DNA from: Aptenodytes patagonicus
Lineage: Eukaryota; Chordata; Aves; Sphenisciformes; Spheniscidae
Assembly (NCBI RefSeq): GCF_965638725.1
Contig: NW_027472023.1
Span: 124,001 to 188,000, forward strand
Reading direction: 5' to 3'
DNA length: 64,000 nt
The notes beneath the pieces were generated by a model. It worked only from the letters and a program-made list of their open reading frames with translations. It was not told the origin of the DNA and did no database searches. The translations under genes were made by a program, and so were the position numbers. Shown in pieces: positions 9,277 to 19,555 of this stretch; positions within the stretch are counted from its first letter, which is position 1; every line of letters begins with the position of its first letter.

Positions 9277-10662
9277 TTGGTGGAGGAGATACAGAATGGC
9301 ACCTTCACTACCTTCTTCTGTGACGTTTTCTCCCTCGTTACAATAACTTTTCAGTATCTTGAACATCCTTGGGTAGTTAAAATACTTCTATTGGTATTTC
9401 TTAGGAATATTGCTTTGGTTTTGTCTAAGGTTAACAAGCAATTTAGGAATATGACCCAGGCTCCGCAACAGGATGGTCATGGGTGGCAAGGCATGTGGGA
9501 GAATATGGGCAGGTATCTAGAGAACTTCTCACCTCCAATGGTGTGGAGCTTGACTCCCAAACAACTGCAGGGTCTTGATGCAGTGATAGAACATTTGGGG
9601 GAAAAAAAGAAAAATGCCGTGGCTATTCCAAAGAGGCACAACTTCCCACCCCGTGCTGGGCCCTGGCCAGCTTCTGCCAAACACTGCTCGATGTTATGCA
9701 GCACCCTCAGGGAGAAGAGAGGGAAAACATACCAACAGACGCTATGGCTAAAGCAGACACTGTATCAGTCGCCCCTAGAACTAAAAAGAACCAACGGAAG
9801 CGGAAGTCAACTCGTTTAGTAAGGGATGAAGAAGCTTCTCCTAAGAGGGAGCAGGAGAAAGAATCGGAAGAGGCAGCCTGTTCTGCAGCAGCGCAGTCAC
9901 AAGAGCAGGAGGAGGAAGAGACTGAAAGCATAAATGAGACCGAAACCACCCGATCCCTATGCCTAAGTGAGCTGCGAGGTATGCGAAAAGATTTTAGCCG
10001 TCAACCGGGTGAGCTAATTCTCAGCTGGTTACTCCGATGCTGAGATATTGGGGCCAGTAGTCAGGAATTAGAAGGTAAAGAAGCCCGGCAGCTGGGATCC
10101 TTGGCTAAGGATAAGGCCATTGGCAAAGGGATTGGAAAAAAGGCAGGAGTCCTCAGTCTTTGGCAGCGACTCCTGTCAAGTGTGAAGGACAGGTATCCCT
10201 TCAAGGAAGAACTTGCAAATTCCCAAAGCAAATGCACCACCTTTGAGGGAGGTATCCCGTATCTGAGGGAATTAGCCGTGGTGGAGGTGATCTGTAACAA
10301 CCTGGATGACGGCCAGGTGTCCAAAGACCCGGATGAAATCCGGTGCACGTGGTCCATGTGGCGAAAGGTTGTACGAAATGCACCGACGTCATATGCCCAC
10401 ACCCTGTCGATAATGAGTCACGGAGGTACCAACTATAGATGGACTGGCCAGACAACTCCGAGAATACAAAGATAATCTCGCTTCCTCCATGCGGGCCTGC
10501 ATCTCGGCTGCGAAGGAACTGACCCCAAAACTGTCCGAGCAAGCCGAGAAGGATAGGTCTTCCTCACGCACTCCAACCAAGGTCTCAGCAGCCTTTTTCT
10601 GTTCAAGGGAAAGGGTACCGGTGGCACACACCACGTGCAACCCTGTGGTTCTTCCTGCGTGA
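9277..10662 (+). pseudogene. ERV-L gag, frameshifted (copy A)
   Basis: A first frame at 9,277-9,819 opens MVEEIQNGTFTTFFCDVFSL. The next frame (9,696-10,043) carries a Lys/Glu-rich segment and ends RKDFSRQPGELILSWLLRC at a TGA. It continues DIGASSQELEGKEARQLGSL and on to 10,475. An 8-bp deletion at 10,419, found only in this copy, shifts the last part. Gag would form the virus-like core. Several lesions make it non-functional. Confidence 0.8.
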
Positions 10663-10939
10663 CCAGGGGGAGGACATGAGGAAGTGGGATGGTGAACCTA
10701 CCTGGGGACTAGAAGCTCGGGTACAAGACCTGCAAGGAAAAACAACAGCCAGAAAGCATCCATCCAGGAAAACTACTGCTCCAGTGTCTGTTGGGCAGGG
10801 TAGAAGGGCTGATCATACTTTTGACCCTGATGAAGGGACTTCTGTTTTGCAGTCACAACAATCAAGTAATGAAGACTCCGACGGCAAATAGAGGGGCCCT
10901 GCCTTTGGCCAGGCGGAGGAAAGGGACAACCGAGTTTAC

Positions 10940-12200
10940 TGGACTGTGTGGATTCGATGGCCTGGCACATCAGCCCCACGGGAGTATAAAGCTCTAGTGG
11001 GCACCGGTGCACAGCGTACTCTAATACCATCAGATTACAAAGGGGCAGAATCCATCCGTATTTCTGGAGTGATGGGAAGGTACCAAGGACTGTCTGTGTT
11101 GGGAGGCTGAGGTAAGCCTAACTGGGAATGAGTGGCAAAAGCATCCTATTGTGGCTGGTCCGGAGGCTTCATGTATCCTTGGCATAGACTACCTCAGGAG
11201 AGGGTATTGCAAGGACCCAGAAGGATACCGGTGGGCTTTTGGAACAGCTGCCTTGAATGTGGAGAAGACTAAACAGCTGTCTAGCTTGGCTGGTCTCTCA
11301 GACGATCCGTCTGTGGCGGGGTTGCTGTGGGTTAAAGAACAGCAGGTGCCAATTGCTACCATGCCAGTGCACTGGCAACAGTATCACACCAGTCGAGACT
11401 CCCTGATTCCCATCCATAAGCTGATCCGGCAACCGGAGAGTCAAGGAGTGATCAGCAAGACTCATTCACCCTTCAACAGTGCCATACGGCCAGTGCAAAA
11501 ATCTAACAGAGAGTGGAGGCTAACAGTGGACTATCGAGGCCTGAACGAAGTCACACCGCCGCTGAGTGCTGCCGTGCCAGACATGCTGGAACTTCAATAC
11601 GAACTGGAGTCAAAGGCCGCCAAATGGTATGCAACAATTGATACCGCTAATGTGTTTTTCTCAATCCCTTTGGCGGCAGAGTGCAGGCCACAGTTTGCTT
11701 TCACGTGTGGGGGGGTATCCAGTACACCTGGAATCGACTGCCCCAGGGGTGGAAACACAGTCCTACCATTTGCCATGGATTGATCCAGACTGCACTGGAA
11801 CAAGGTGAAGCTCCCAAACACCTGCAGTATGTTGATGACATCATTGTGTGGGGCAACACAGCGGAGGAAGTGTTTGAAAAGGGGAAAAGAATAATCCAGA
11901 CTCTTTGGAAACCTGGTTGCAAAGTTTTATGGCAGCACGGCACCCCTGAAAGAATTGAATCAGACAACGGGACTCATTACCGAAACAGCCTCATAAACAC
12001 CTGGGCCAAGGAGCATGGCACTGACTGGGTGTATCACATCCCCCATCATGCACCAGCCTATTATGCACCAGCTTCTGGGAGAATTGAACGATATAATGGA
12101 CTGTTAAAAACTACACTGAGAGCAGTGGGTGCTGGGACATTCAAGCATTGGGATAGACATGTAGCAGAAGCCACTTGGCTAGTTAATGCTAGAGGATGTG
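10940..12200 (+). pseudogene. ERV-L pol: protease, RT and integrase end joined by a deletion (copy A)
   Basis: Protease is at about 10,944-11,085, with LVGTGAQRTLIPS where the catalytic Asp is replaced by Gly. RT is at 11,151-11,783 (KTHSPFNSAIRPVQKSN, LTVDYRGLNEVTPPLSAAVP). After a frameshift come RLPQGWKHSPTICHG and the catalytic block QYVDDIIVWGN at 11,681-11,900. At about 11,912 the frame jumps straight to the integrase (GTPERIESDNGTHYRN, NTWAKEHGTDWVYHIPHHAP, SGRIERYNGLLKTTLRAVG), so the RNase H and N-terminal integrase domains are missing. It ends in a CT-rich tract. Confidence 0.85.
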
Positions 12201-12204
12201 CCAG

Positions 12205-12483
12205 CCGACCTGGAGGCTGGCTCTCTCTCTCGAGTCGTGCTGCTGTCCTGGCCTCCCTCCCTGCCTCCCTGCCTCCCTGCCTCCCTCTTCCCAGTGCTGG
12301 GGCCAGCCGCTGTCCCCAGGCCAGGAAGAGCTGCTGCAGGCACCCAGAGCGCTTCCCGGCAAGGCCTGTACCGCCTCCTCTGCCTCCCTGGCTGCCCAGG
12401 GATGTTCCTTAGCCCACGGCCGTCTGGGCACTGAGGCAATGTGCTGCGCCTGGCGAGCAGCTGGGTGGGGGCTACTCCAGCTC
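12205..12483. repeat. CT-rich tract and GC-rich segment (copy A)
   Basis: Contains repeated CCTCCCTG units at about 12,248-12,290, then a GC-rich segment of unknown nature. The same segment recurs at 45,857-46,114 and 50,573-50,851. Confidence 0.65.
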
Positions 12484-13490
12484 ATAGAATCATAGAATGG
12501 TTTGGGTCGGAAGGGGACCTTTAAAGATCATCTAGTCCAACCCCCCTGCCATGGACAGGGACATCTCTCATTAGATCAGGTTGCTCAGAGCCCCATCCAG
12601 CCTGACCCTGAACCCTTTTCCAGCGATGGGGCATCCACAACTTCTCTGGGCAACCTGTTCCACTGTCTCACCACCCTTATCGTAAAACATTTCTTCCTTA
12701 TGTCCAGGCTAAACCTACCCGCTTTCAGTTTAAAACCGTTGCCCCTTGTCCCGGCACTACAAGCCTTGGTAAAAAGTCTCCCTCCATCTTTCTTCTAAGC
12801 CCCCTTTATATACGGAAAGGCCGCAGGAAGGTCTGCCCAGAGCCTTCTCTACTCCAGGCTGAACAACCCCAACTCTCTCAGCCTTTCTTCATAGCAGAGG
12901 TGTTCCAGACCTTGGATCACTTTTGTGGCAATCCTCTGGACCCACTCTAAGAGGACCATGTCTTTCTTGGACTGGGGACTCCAGAGCTGGATGCTCCAGG
13001 TGGGGTCTCACCAGAGCGGAGTAGAGGGGGAGAATCCCCTCCCTCCACCTGCTGGCCACGCTTCTTTGGATGCAGCCCAGGATACGATTGACTTTCTGGG
13101 ATTGCAAGCGCACATGGCTGCCTCATGTCCAATTTCTCATCCACCAGGATCCCCATGTCCTTCTCCACAGGACTGCGCTCAATCCATTTTGGCTCATGCG
13201 CAGTTTGCCCTTGGTGAAGCCATGTTGGCTGTCTGTAATCACCTGCCTGTCTTCAATATGTTCTGACATGCCTTCCGGGAGGATGTGCTCCATGATCTTA
13301 TTGGGCACGGGTGCGCTGGGGCGGTCTGCAGCCCTCCGCAGGGGTGAGCCTCTGCAGGAGCATGGCAGATGTCTGCTTGCCTTTAGGCTGGCCCAGCACA
13401 GGAGCAGCCCAGGACAAAAGGGCCCAACCTGAGCCGATCCTTCTCCAGACTGTCGGCTTGCTACGAGAACTGTCCAGGGCCAGTTCTGCA
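12484..13490 (-). mobile_element. CR1 LINE, minus strand (copy A)
   Basis: Begins with the reverse complement of the CR1 3' repeat (ATAGAATCATAGAATGG at 12,484). On the minus strand it encodes RT pieces including [29 protein letters not shown] and [11 protein letters not shown]. It is internally deleted and frameshifted. Confidence 0.85.
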
Positions 13491-13510
13491 CCTCCTCATA
13501 GGACCCCCAG

Positions 13511-13621
13511 CTCTTCTACGGACTGCTGTTGTGTGTGCTGTGTGAGGAGACCTACACCCACCTGGCATATGCACTGGGAAAAATCCTCCCCGTGGTCAGT
13601 GAGGGGCCGCTGCTCTTTTGA
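13511..13621 (+). pseudogene. Possible orphan terminal exon, unknown gene (copy A)
   Basis: After a CCCCCAG acceptor an open frame of 36 codons reads [20 protein letters not shown], then ALGKILPVVSEGPLLF, and stops at TGA 13,619. In the matching copy at 51,879 an AATAAA follows 14 bases after the stop; here that signal is altered to ACGCAAA. No partner exons were found, because a CR1 lies directly upstream. I do not recognise the protein. Confidence 0.3.
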
Positions 13622-15128
13622 CAGTCCCCCCACGCAAAGCCTTTTCTATCTCCACCTCCATGTGCTCGGGCGTGTTTGTTGGGGCGCAGGGAGAGGGTCT
13701 TGCATCGCGTGTCAGTCCCTGTAGCCCCTCGAGCCCAGGCCCAGTCTCATCTGCTAGGCACTGGGTGCTGCCACCCTGCCTGCCGCAAGCCAGGTCCCTG
13801 CGTGCCAGCTTCACCTGCCCTCCCTCCCTGCATCCCTGGAGTTTTTATGACACTATATAATCAGGTGGAACCACCATCTTCTCAGGCCACGGTAGTATTT
13901 TTTACTCCACCTTTTTGGCAACCATTTAGCACTGTGCAGGCCAACCCCCGTAATCATGTCCGACATTAACTCAGGCTCCAGCAGCCGGGGATGCATTTAC
14001 ACGGAGGCCGGCAAACGTTATCATCCACAGCCCCCTAGACCTCCCCCAAGCCCCCTCCCTTTCTCCCCACAGCTCCCCATGGCCCCACAGCCACCCGCCT
14101 GCCCTCTCACTCCATGGCCCGTATGGCCCCCATGCTGCCCTTCCACGCCACAGCCCACCAGCCTGTGCCCTTCTCCCTCCCCACAGTCCCCATGACCCTG
14201 GTCTGCCTCCCTCCCTAGGCTCCCGTCCCTGCTGGCCCCACAGCCCACTGGCCCCCTGGCCCCATCCCCAGCGGTGCTGTCCCCATGGCCCCGTTGCCGC
14301 TTGCACTCCATCCCATGGGGCCCACTTGAGCAATCTCGTAGCCGGTGGCCCTGTCCCCAATGACCCCACAGCCACTGGCTGGCACAGCCCCGGCTGCTCC
14401 CTGACAGCTTCTCCAGCCACTCACAGGTTTTGCTGCCAAGGGGAAAGGCCCTGTTGGATGGAGGCCAGAGTGACCCGGTCTGCCAACTCCTGAATGCGGT
14501 GCCGCTGCACGCAGCCGCTCAAAGGGCCAGAGCTGAAGCACGTGGGTCACTGCCTGCCTGCTGCGTGCCCCCAACCCCTTCCTCCTGGTGTCCCCCCATG
14601 TGCCAGCAGCCACGGCTCTCTGAGCAAGAGAGACACCCCATTCCTCTTGGGAGTCTGCAAGCAGGGTGTCTGCCCAGGCTAGAGCAGAGGGCTCGCCTTT
14701 ATTTTTCCCCTTTCCCGGCTGAAGTTTCCACCTGGGACTGAATGCTGGATCCTGGTGGAGGATGGATGGTTGAGCCCTGTGCTGGAGCCCACGTAGTGTG
14801 TCTGTCCGTGCACATGTGCACACCCGTGGTGCACGTACGTGTCTGTGAGTGTCTGCATGTTCCTGCTGGGAGTACATGCGCAGCCTGGGTCCTGCTTGGA
14901 CTTGGGGTGGGGAGCTGCCACAGCTGGACTGCCATGGGACAGGCATACACCACAGGAAGATGCCAACATGCGGTGCCCGTGGTTGCTCCCACCCATGCTC
15001 TAAGGGTGGGTGCTGAGAGTGACGCCCTGTTTCCCCGGTGGCCACGACTGGGCCCCACTTCAGCTCTTGCCACCAGCCCCGGGGAGGTGATTGCCATGTC
15101 ACAGTGGGCAGCGGTGGCCGTGTCACCG
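13622..15128. other. GC-rich region upstream of gene 1, with degenerate CCCCACAGCC repeats (copy A)
   Basis: 14,030-14,400 is a run of irregular CCCCACAGCC / CCATGGCCCC units. The remainder is GC-rich and contains TG/CA-rich stretches near 14,800. No exon is supported. The long minus-strand open frames here are by-products of high GC content. Confidence 0.6.
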
Positions 15129-15174
15129 TGATGTCACTGTGGGCTTGTGACATGGGCACCCTGGCAGGTATAAA
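15129..15174 (+). promoter_or_regulatory. Likely gene 1 promoter: CRE-like site and TATA box (copy A)
   Basis: TGATGTCA at 15,129-15,136 and TATAAA at 15,169-15,174. Transcription would start near 15,200. A non-coding first exon could end at the AACG/GTGAGG donor at 15,309 and splice to the exon at 16,077. Confidence 0.5.
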
Positions 15175-16084
15175 GGGGGCTGCTCCTGGAGGTGGGGGAG
15201 CATCTGGAGGAGAACCTCGGTGCTGCCAGGCGGGAGTTTGGAGAGTACTCGCCAGCGACCTGTCCTGTGTCCACGGTGCAGTGGAAGGTCCCTGACGGGG
15301 GAGAGAACGGTGAGGGCACAGTATCCCCACGGTCCCCACGGCCCACGGCCGGGCGAGGAGGGTGGCCAGGGGTCTGTGTGTTGCTGCGAGCAGTGGGAGG
15401 AAGGCAGTAGCGTGGGCCGAGGCAGGGCCAGGCAGGGAGGCTGCACTTGCTGCTGGGGCTGGTGGGGGAACAAAAGGAAGGGGATCCCGGAGGTGGAGGT
15501 GTGTTGACCTCACAGGGTGGGGTGTTGACGCTGGAGGTGGCGTCACAGAGGCCCCAGGGCAGGGCAGCCCCACAGGCAGGAGGGGGCCCATGAGCGCCTG
15601 GCACAGCAGGGCAGGGGAAGCTCCTTCTCTTCTCAGCGGTCCCTGGTGGCCCCCCCCACCTCCTGCCACGTGCTCAGCACCCAGGTGTCGCAGGCCAAGC
15701 TGGGCACGGAAGTAGTGCTCCTCTCTGCAGGGAGGCTCCCGTGCCAGCCCTGGGCTTTCTTGACTGTCCATGTGCATGGTCGTGTCCTGTGCATGAGAGC
15801 GCGTGCGTGCACCTGTGCTTGGGGAGCACAAGGCGCTGCATGGCTGTGCCCGCGGGCATACGGCTGTACCTGTGCCAGCACCTGCGGTGCTGGGCACAGC
15901 TGGAGGTGAGCAGGGTGGCATGCCGGTTCACAGCCATGCGGTGGTGCATTCCCCTGATCCCACCCACGTGTCCATGTGCAATTGTGTGCCAGGGTAGGGC
16001 AGCGTTCCCGCGAGTGTCCATGCCTGATAGTGCCCGTGGCCGTGCCCTTCACACCCTGCTGGCTCTCGATGCGCAGGTGCAGCC

Positions 16085-18912
16085 ATGCAGGCAGAAGCAG
16101 TAAAGCAAGACCTCCGCATGATCCGGGAGTGCCTGGCTCAGTGTTCTGCTGAGTCACAGAGGCACAAGGAGCTGCTGTGGCGTCTGGTAGGTGTGGAGTA
16201 TTCCCCTTGTCCCTGGGGGCTGGGGGCTGCGAGACCCGAGCCCCTGACCCCACCTTTCCCCACGCAGGGGAAGAAGCGGCAGGAGCTGCAGGAAACCATG
16301 GAGCAGCTCAGCATGAAGGTCAGTGTCCCCTCCTCTGCCCATGTCCCCCAGCTGCGGTGGTTGGGGCTGTGTCAGGGGCTCAGTGCCTCTGTCCGGCTCC
16401 TCTTCCCAGAACTGTGTCGTGGCGCGGCATTTCAAAAACAACCGCCAGGAGCTCCAGCAGCTGGAGGGGCTGGTGGCCCAGACAAAGGTGAGTTCACAGA
16501 ATCACACACTGGCTGAGGTTGGAAGGGACCTCTGGAGATCATCTTGCCTTGTGCAATGGCCCTGCTCAGGCAGGGTCACCTAGAGCCAGTTGCTCAGGAC
16601 CATGTCCAGATGTGGACTGTGTCGATACTTTGGCCTGGGGGTCTCTCTGCCTGCCTGCAGTGCCTGCAGGGCTGGGAAGGAGAGGGGAGGCGAGGGCAAA
16701 GGCAGTGCCTGAAGGGAGCCGGGAGGGGATAATGCGGAGGGGACTGCACTCGCGGGAGTGTCCCAGCGCCCTGATGGCTGCTCCTCTTGCCCACCTCTCC
16801 CGCAGGAGCACGTTCAGGTGGCAAACAGGGAGGCAGCCGCCAGCCTGGGAGAGGCACAGAAGGTACAGGGGAGAAGGAGGCCCGTCCTGACAGGGTCAGG
16901 GACGGGGGTGCCAGTGCTGGGTCCGCGCACCCCAGCAGCCATGGGCAGTGGTGTGGCTGGGGAGGACATTTACCCTGGGATATGGCGTCCATGATGGAGG
17001 GATCTCCCAGGCTCTTGGCTGTGGCTGTGCTGCTCAAGGGAGCCTGCTGTGGGTCTGCAGGCACAGCAACATGGCTTTGGGGAAGGGGGTGGGATGAGTG
17101 ACCCCCACTCGTGTGTCTGGGGACGCCGTGTGTAACAGGAACTCAGGCACGGGGGGCAGTGGGTAGTCTGGTGTTGCACCCTGGCCGCTGTCATGGGGGT
17201 CCTCCTCCACCCCCCTGCCCCTCCTGGAGACGCTCCTGTTCTCTTTTCCCTCCCAGGCAGACCTCTTTCAGGGAAAGACAGAGGGAGGCACAGCAGTGCA
17301 GGAGCTGATCAAGGTGTGTGACCCAGATCCAGAAATCCCTCAGGGAGCGGCCAGAGCTGCTGGGCAATGGTGCTAGCCCCAGGACACCTGGGTGCCTGCC
17401 GCCCTGGCCTTGGCCTGACCTCCCAGTGCCCTGGGGACTGACTGGGGATGCCCTTTCCCACCATGGCTCCCTGCAATGTGTCCCACTTGCTTTGCAGTGG
17501 GAGCAGTGGTCAGATCTGGCAGAAGCTGTTCAGGAGCAGGCTGAGGTCAAGAAGGTACTGGGGACAGGAGGGACGGGGGCTCAACATGTTTGTGGGGGGA
17601 AGCCCCCTCAGAGCGGGCATGGCATGGACTCTTGACTGGGCCCTTTGCTTGTCCAGCTGCTCAGGAACAAGCTCCAGCGCCTCCAGGAGAGACAGAAAGG
17701 CCTCCAAGAGCCAACAGCATTGTGAGTGGCGATGGGGCCCTGACTGAAACCTGGGACAGGGGGGTGGGGGGTGCTGAGCTGCTCCAGGCAGACCTCTGCC
17801 ACTTGCAGACATCTTTCTGGCTCCTGTCCGCTCCTCCAGCCTGCTCGGGAGAGCCCTTTGTCTTCTCCTATGCGGCTCAACACATCTCTGAGCAACTCGG
17901 GACTCCTGGAAGCAGCTCTGCACAACTCTGAGCAGCTCCCAGGCTCTCCTCCATGCCCCCCAGGCCTGGGGCAGGACAGGGGCGGGGGGTGGGTCTGTGC
18001 AGTGCTGGGGTGCCAGGGGTGCCTGGTGCCAGCCCCAGCAGAGGCTGGGCAGCACCCTGGCTCCCTGTTGGCCTCCTGGGAGACCGCCATGCCGGCCGAG
18101 GTCTCTTCTCACAGCCTAGAACTCCACGGTGTCCACAGCAGGAGGAAGACGGTGCAGGCAGACGAGACCAATCCGTCGCTGCTGCAGGAGATGGTGGCTG
18201 TGCGGCTGGTAGGACAGACAACCCCGCTGTGGGCCTTGGGGAGGGATGGGTCTGCACTGTGCCTGGGGGACATGAGGGCACCAATCTCAGCGAGGACGAG
18301 GGACGGGGTCTGAGCCCTCAAACCTCGGCCAGCTCGCGCACCCTAACACATATCCCTGCTGTGCCTTGGCCTGTAGGAGGAGCAGCGGGCTTCAAGGAGG
18401 CATAAGGTCACTTCTTGGCTGAGGTGAGTTTCCCGGGGGGCTTGGGGTGCTGGGGCTCTTCCGTAGGCAGTGGGATGCCCGTGCCAGTGGTCCGAGGGCA
18501 TTAGGCAGCTTTGGACTTCTCTGGGATGAAGAGTTTCGGTATTTCTTTTCTTCCCAGCTTGGGGGGCGCATAGCGGGGGATTTTGGGGCCCACTTGGGAG
18601 ACGTACAGTAGGGCTGAGAGAGATGCCCGTGCCCCTCACTCCAGTCCTGAGCAGGGAGTGCTGTGCCCAGCATGGTGCAAGATCCCATGGTGGTGTTCGA
18701 AAGAGGGTGGCTGGAAAGAGCTGAGACAAATTTGCCCCCTGCTCTGCCTGACCCCTCTCCTGTCCCCCAGGAGACTTCTTCTGTTCCTCGCCTTGCTGCA
18801 GTTTGCTGTCCTCATCCTGGTGCTGCTGAAGAGGGACATCCTTAACTGGGTCCTGCCACCAAAGCTGGCGGCCGCCTTTGGGAGCCGCCCAGCGAGGTCC
18901 CGGTTCTTTTGA
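16085..18912 (+). CDS. Gene 1: coiled-coil protein with C-terminal membrane anchor, TMCO5-like (copy A)
   Basis: Coding exons: 16,085-16,186, 16,268-16,318, 16,410-16,487, 16,806-16,862, 17,257-17,313, 17,498-17,554, 17,657-17,721, 17,809-17,988, 18,115-18,208, 18,377-18,423 and 18,771-18,912. All boundaries are AG/GT and the phases fit, giving 309 codons with no stop. The start is the first ATG of the exon opened by the acceptor at 16,077, in GCAGCCATGC context. Residues 1-155 are heptad-rich coiled coil (QELQETMEQLSMK, QELQQLEGLVAQTK, LQRLQERQKGLQE). Residues 265-282 form a membrane helix (LLLFLALLQFAVLILVLL), followed by a short tail, KRDILNWVLPP to SRFF. Length, coil and the VLPP-type tail after the helix suggest the testis-type TMCO5 family. 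This is inference. The tail lacks the PPPX end of KASH proteins. The exon at 17,809 is the least certain. Confidence 0.75.
16498..16632 (-). mobile_element. Short CR1 3' fragment in a gene 1 intron (copy A)
   Basis: GGTTGGAAGGGACCTCTGGA is the typical antisense CR1 3' UTR, degraded at both ends. It lies between the exons at 16,410 and 16,806. Confidence 0.8.
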
Positions 18913-18935
18913 AATAAAACGAGAAAGAGAATAAA
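18913..18935 (+). promoter_or_regulatory. Gene 1 poly(A) signals (copy A)
   Basis: AATAAA at 18,913-18,918, directly after the stop codon, and again at 18,930-18,935. Confidence 0.75.
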
Positions 18936-19063
18936 GAAATCTGTGATTGTAGGACAAGTGCGTCACCTTGTCAATGAATGTCAGCTGACGGGTTCGAGGG
19001 AGGTGGCTGCTGCTTTCCCTTCTGCCTGTGCGCTCCCCACGATGACTCTGCCTGTACACCTCT

Positions 19064-19175
19064 ATGGACCGAGTACAGGTTCATGGGAAGACGACGAGCC
19101 ACAATGACCACCTGCAGGCCCAAGAGCTCCTTTAGGAAGAATAGTAAAACAAAGAAGATGTGTGGCAGCTCGACA
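19064..19175 (+). pseudogene. Relic of the SUN-domain gene's last exon (copy A)
   Basis: It encodes DRVQVHGKTTSHNDHLQAQ then ELL and a TAG. It continues into the same 3' UTR (GGAAGAATAGTAAAACAAAG) as the SUN gene, whose last exon at 40,916-41,062 reads YRVQVHGKTVSHNDHPQAQ. It is on the plus strand, 150 bases after the gene 1 poly(A) signal. The 5' two-thirds of the exon are missing, and AATAAA is changed to AGTAAA. Confidence 0.85.
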
Positions 19176-19177
19176 GC

Positions 19178-19437
19178 CTGGAGAAGGACCAGCTCAGGTC
19201 GGGCCCTTTCGTCCTGGGCTGCTCCTGTGCTGGGCCAGATGGAAGGCAGCAGACATCTGCCATGCTCCTGCAGAGGCTCGCCCCCAAGGAGGGCTGCAGA
19301 CCCCTCCAGCGCATCCGTGCCCAATGCACGGTCTGGGCAGACCTTCCTGCGGCCTTTCAGTATATAAAGGGGGCTTAGAAGAAAGATGGAGGGAGACCTT
19401 TTACCAAGGCTTGTAGTGCCAGGACAAGGGGCAACCA
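19178..19437 (+). mobile_element. CR1-module fragment, plus strand, inverted relative to 12,484-13,490 (copy A)
   Basis: 19,178-19,325 is the reverse complement of about 13,310-13,460. 19,330-19,437 is the plus-strand CR1 3' part (CAGACCTTCCTGCGGCC, AAAGATGGAGGGAGACC). Gene 1 is therefore flanked by inverted copies of one module. Confidence 0.8.
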
Positions 19438-19447
19438 CGTACCCGCT

Positions 19448-19462
19448 CCCCCCCCCCCCCCC
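19448..19462. repeat. Poly-C run, 15 bases (copy A)
   Basis: Fifteen C in a row; the matching run in copy B has eight. Confidence 0.9.
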
Positions 19463-19519
19463 GCTGCCCCTCTAGACATCCTGGCCCTGGCCTGCTTCCC
19501 GGCTCAGCCCCACACTCGC

Positions 19520-19555
19520 GATGCTGGGCAGGGCAGCGTACGTGGGGTCAGCCAT
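19520..19555 (-). pseudogene. DCTN2-like exon 1 fragment, inverted (end of copy A)
   Basis: On the minus strand the frame reads MADPTYAALPSI, then GCGAGT where the plus-strand pieces have GTGAGT. The ATG is kept, but Lys5 of the family is Thr. The surroundings (NAPPA before the Met) also match the plus-strand copies in reverse. No further DCTN2 exon is visible downstream. Confidence 0.5.

Larger units (their letters stand above)
8343..12204 (+). mobile_element. ERV-L provirus, 3'-truncated (copy A)
   Basis: Order: 5' LTR, primer-binding site, gag, protease, reverse transcriptase, then an internal deletion to the integrase C-terminal half. No 3' LTR. The first part shares the full LTR and primer site with the 31.35-kb copy, whereas the RT end and the RT-integrase junction are shared only with the 47.09-kb copy. 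It therefore looks like a recombinant of the two. Confidence 0.88.

Noticed and set aside
14800-14860. Possible CRISPR-like or short regular repeats in TG/CA-rich sequence
   Set aside because: Simple TG/CA-rich sequence without regular spacers, in a vertebrate genome.
18771-18912. Reading the gene 1 tail as a KASH domain that would pair with the neighbouring SUN protein
   Set aside because: The membrane helix and short tail fit in size, but the tail ends SRFF rather than PPPX, so partnership with the SUN protein is not supported by the sequence.
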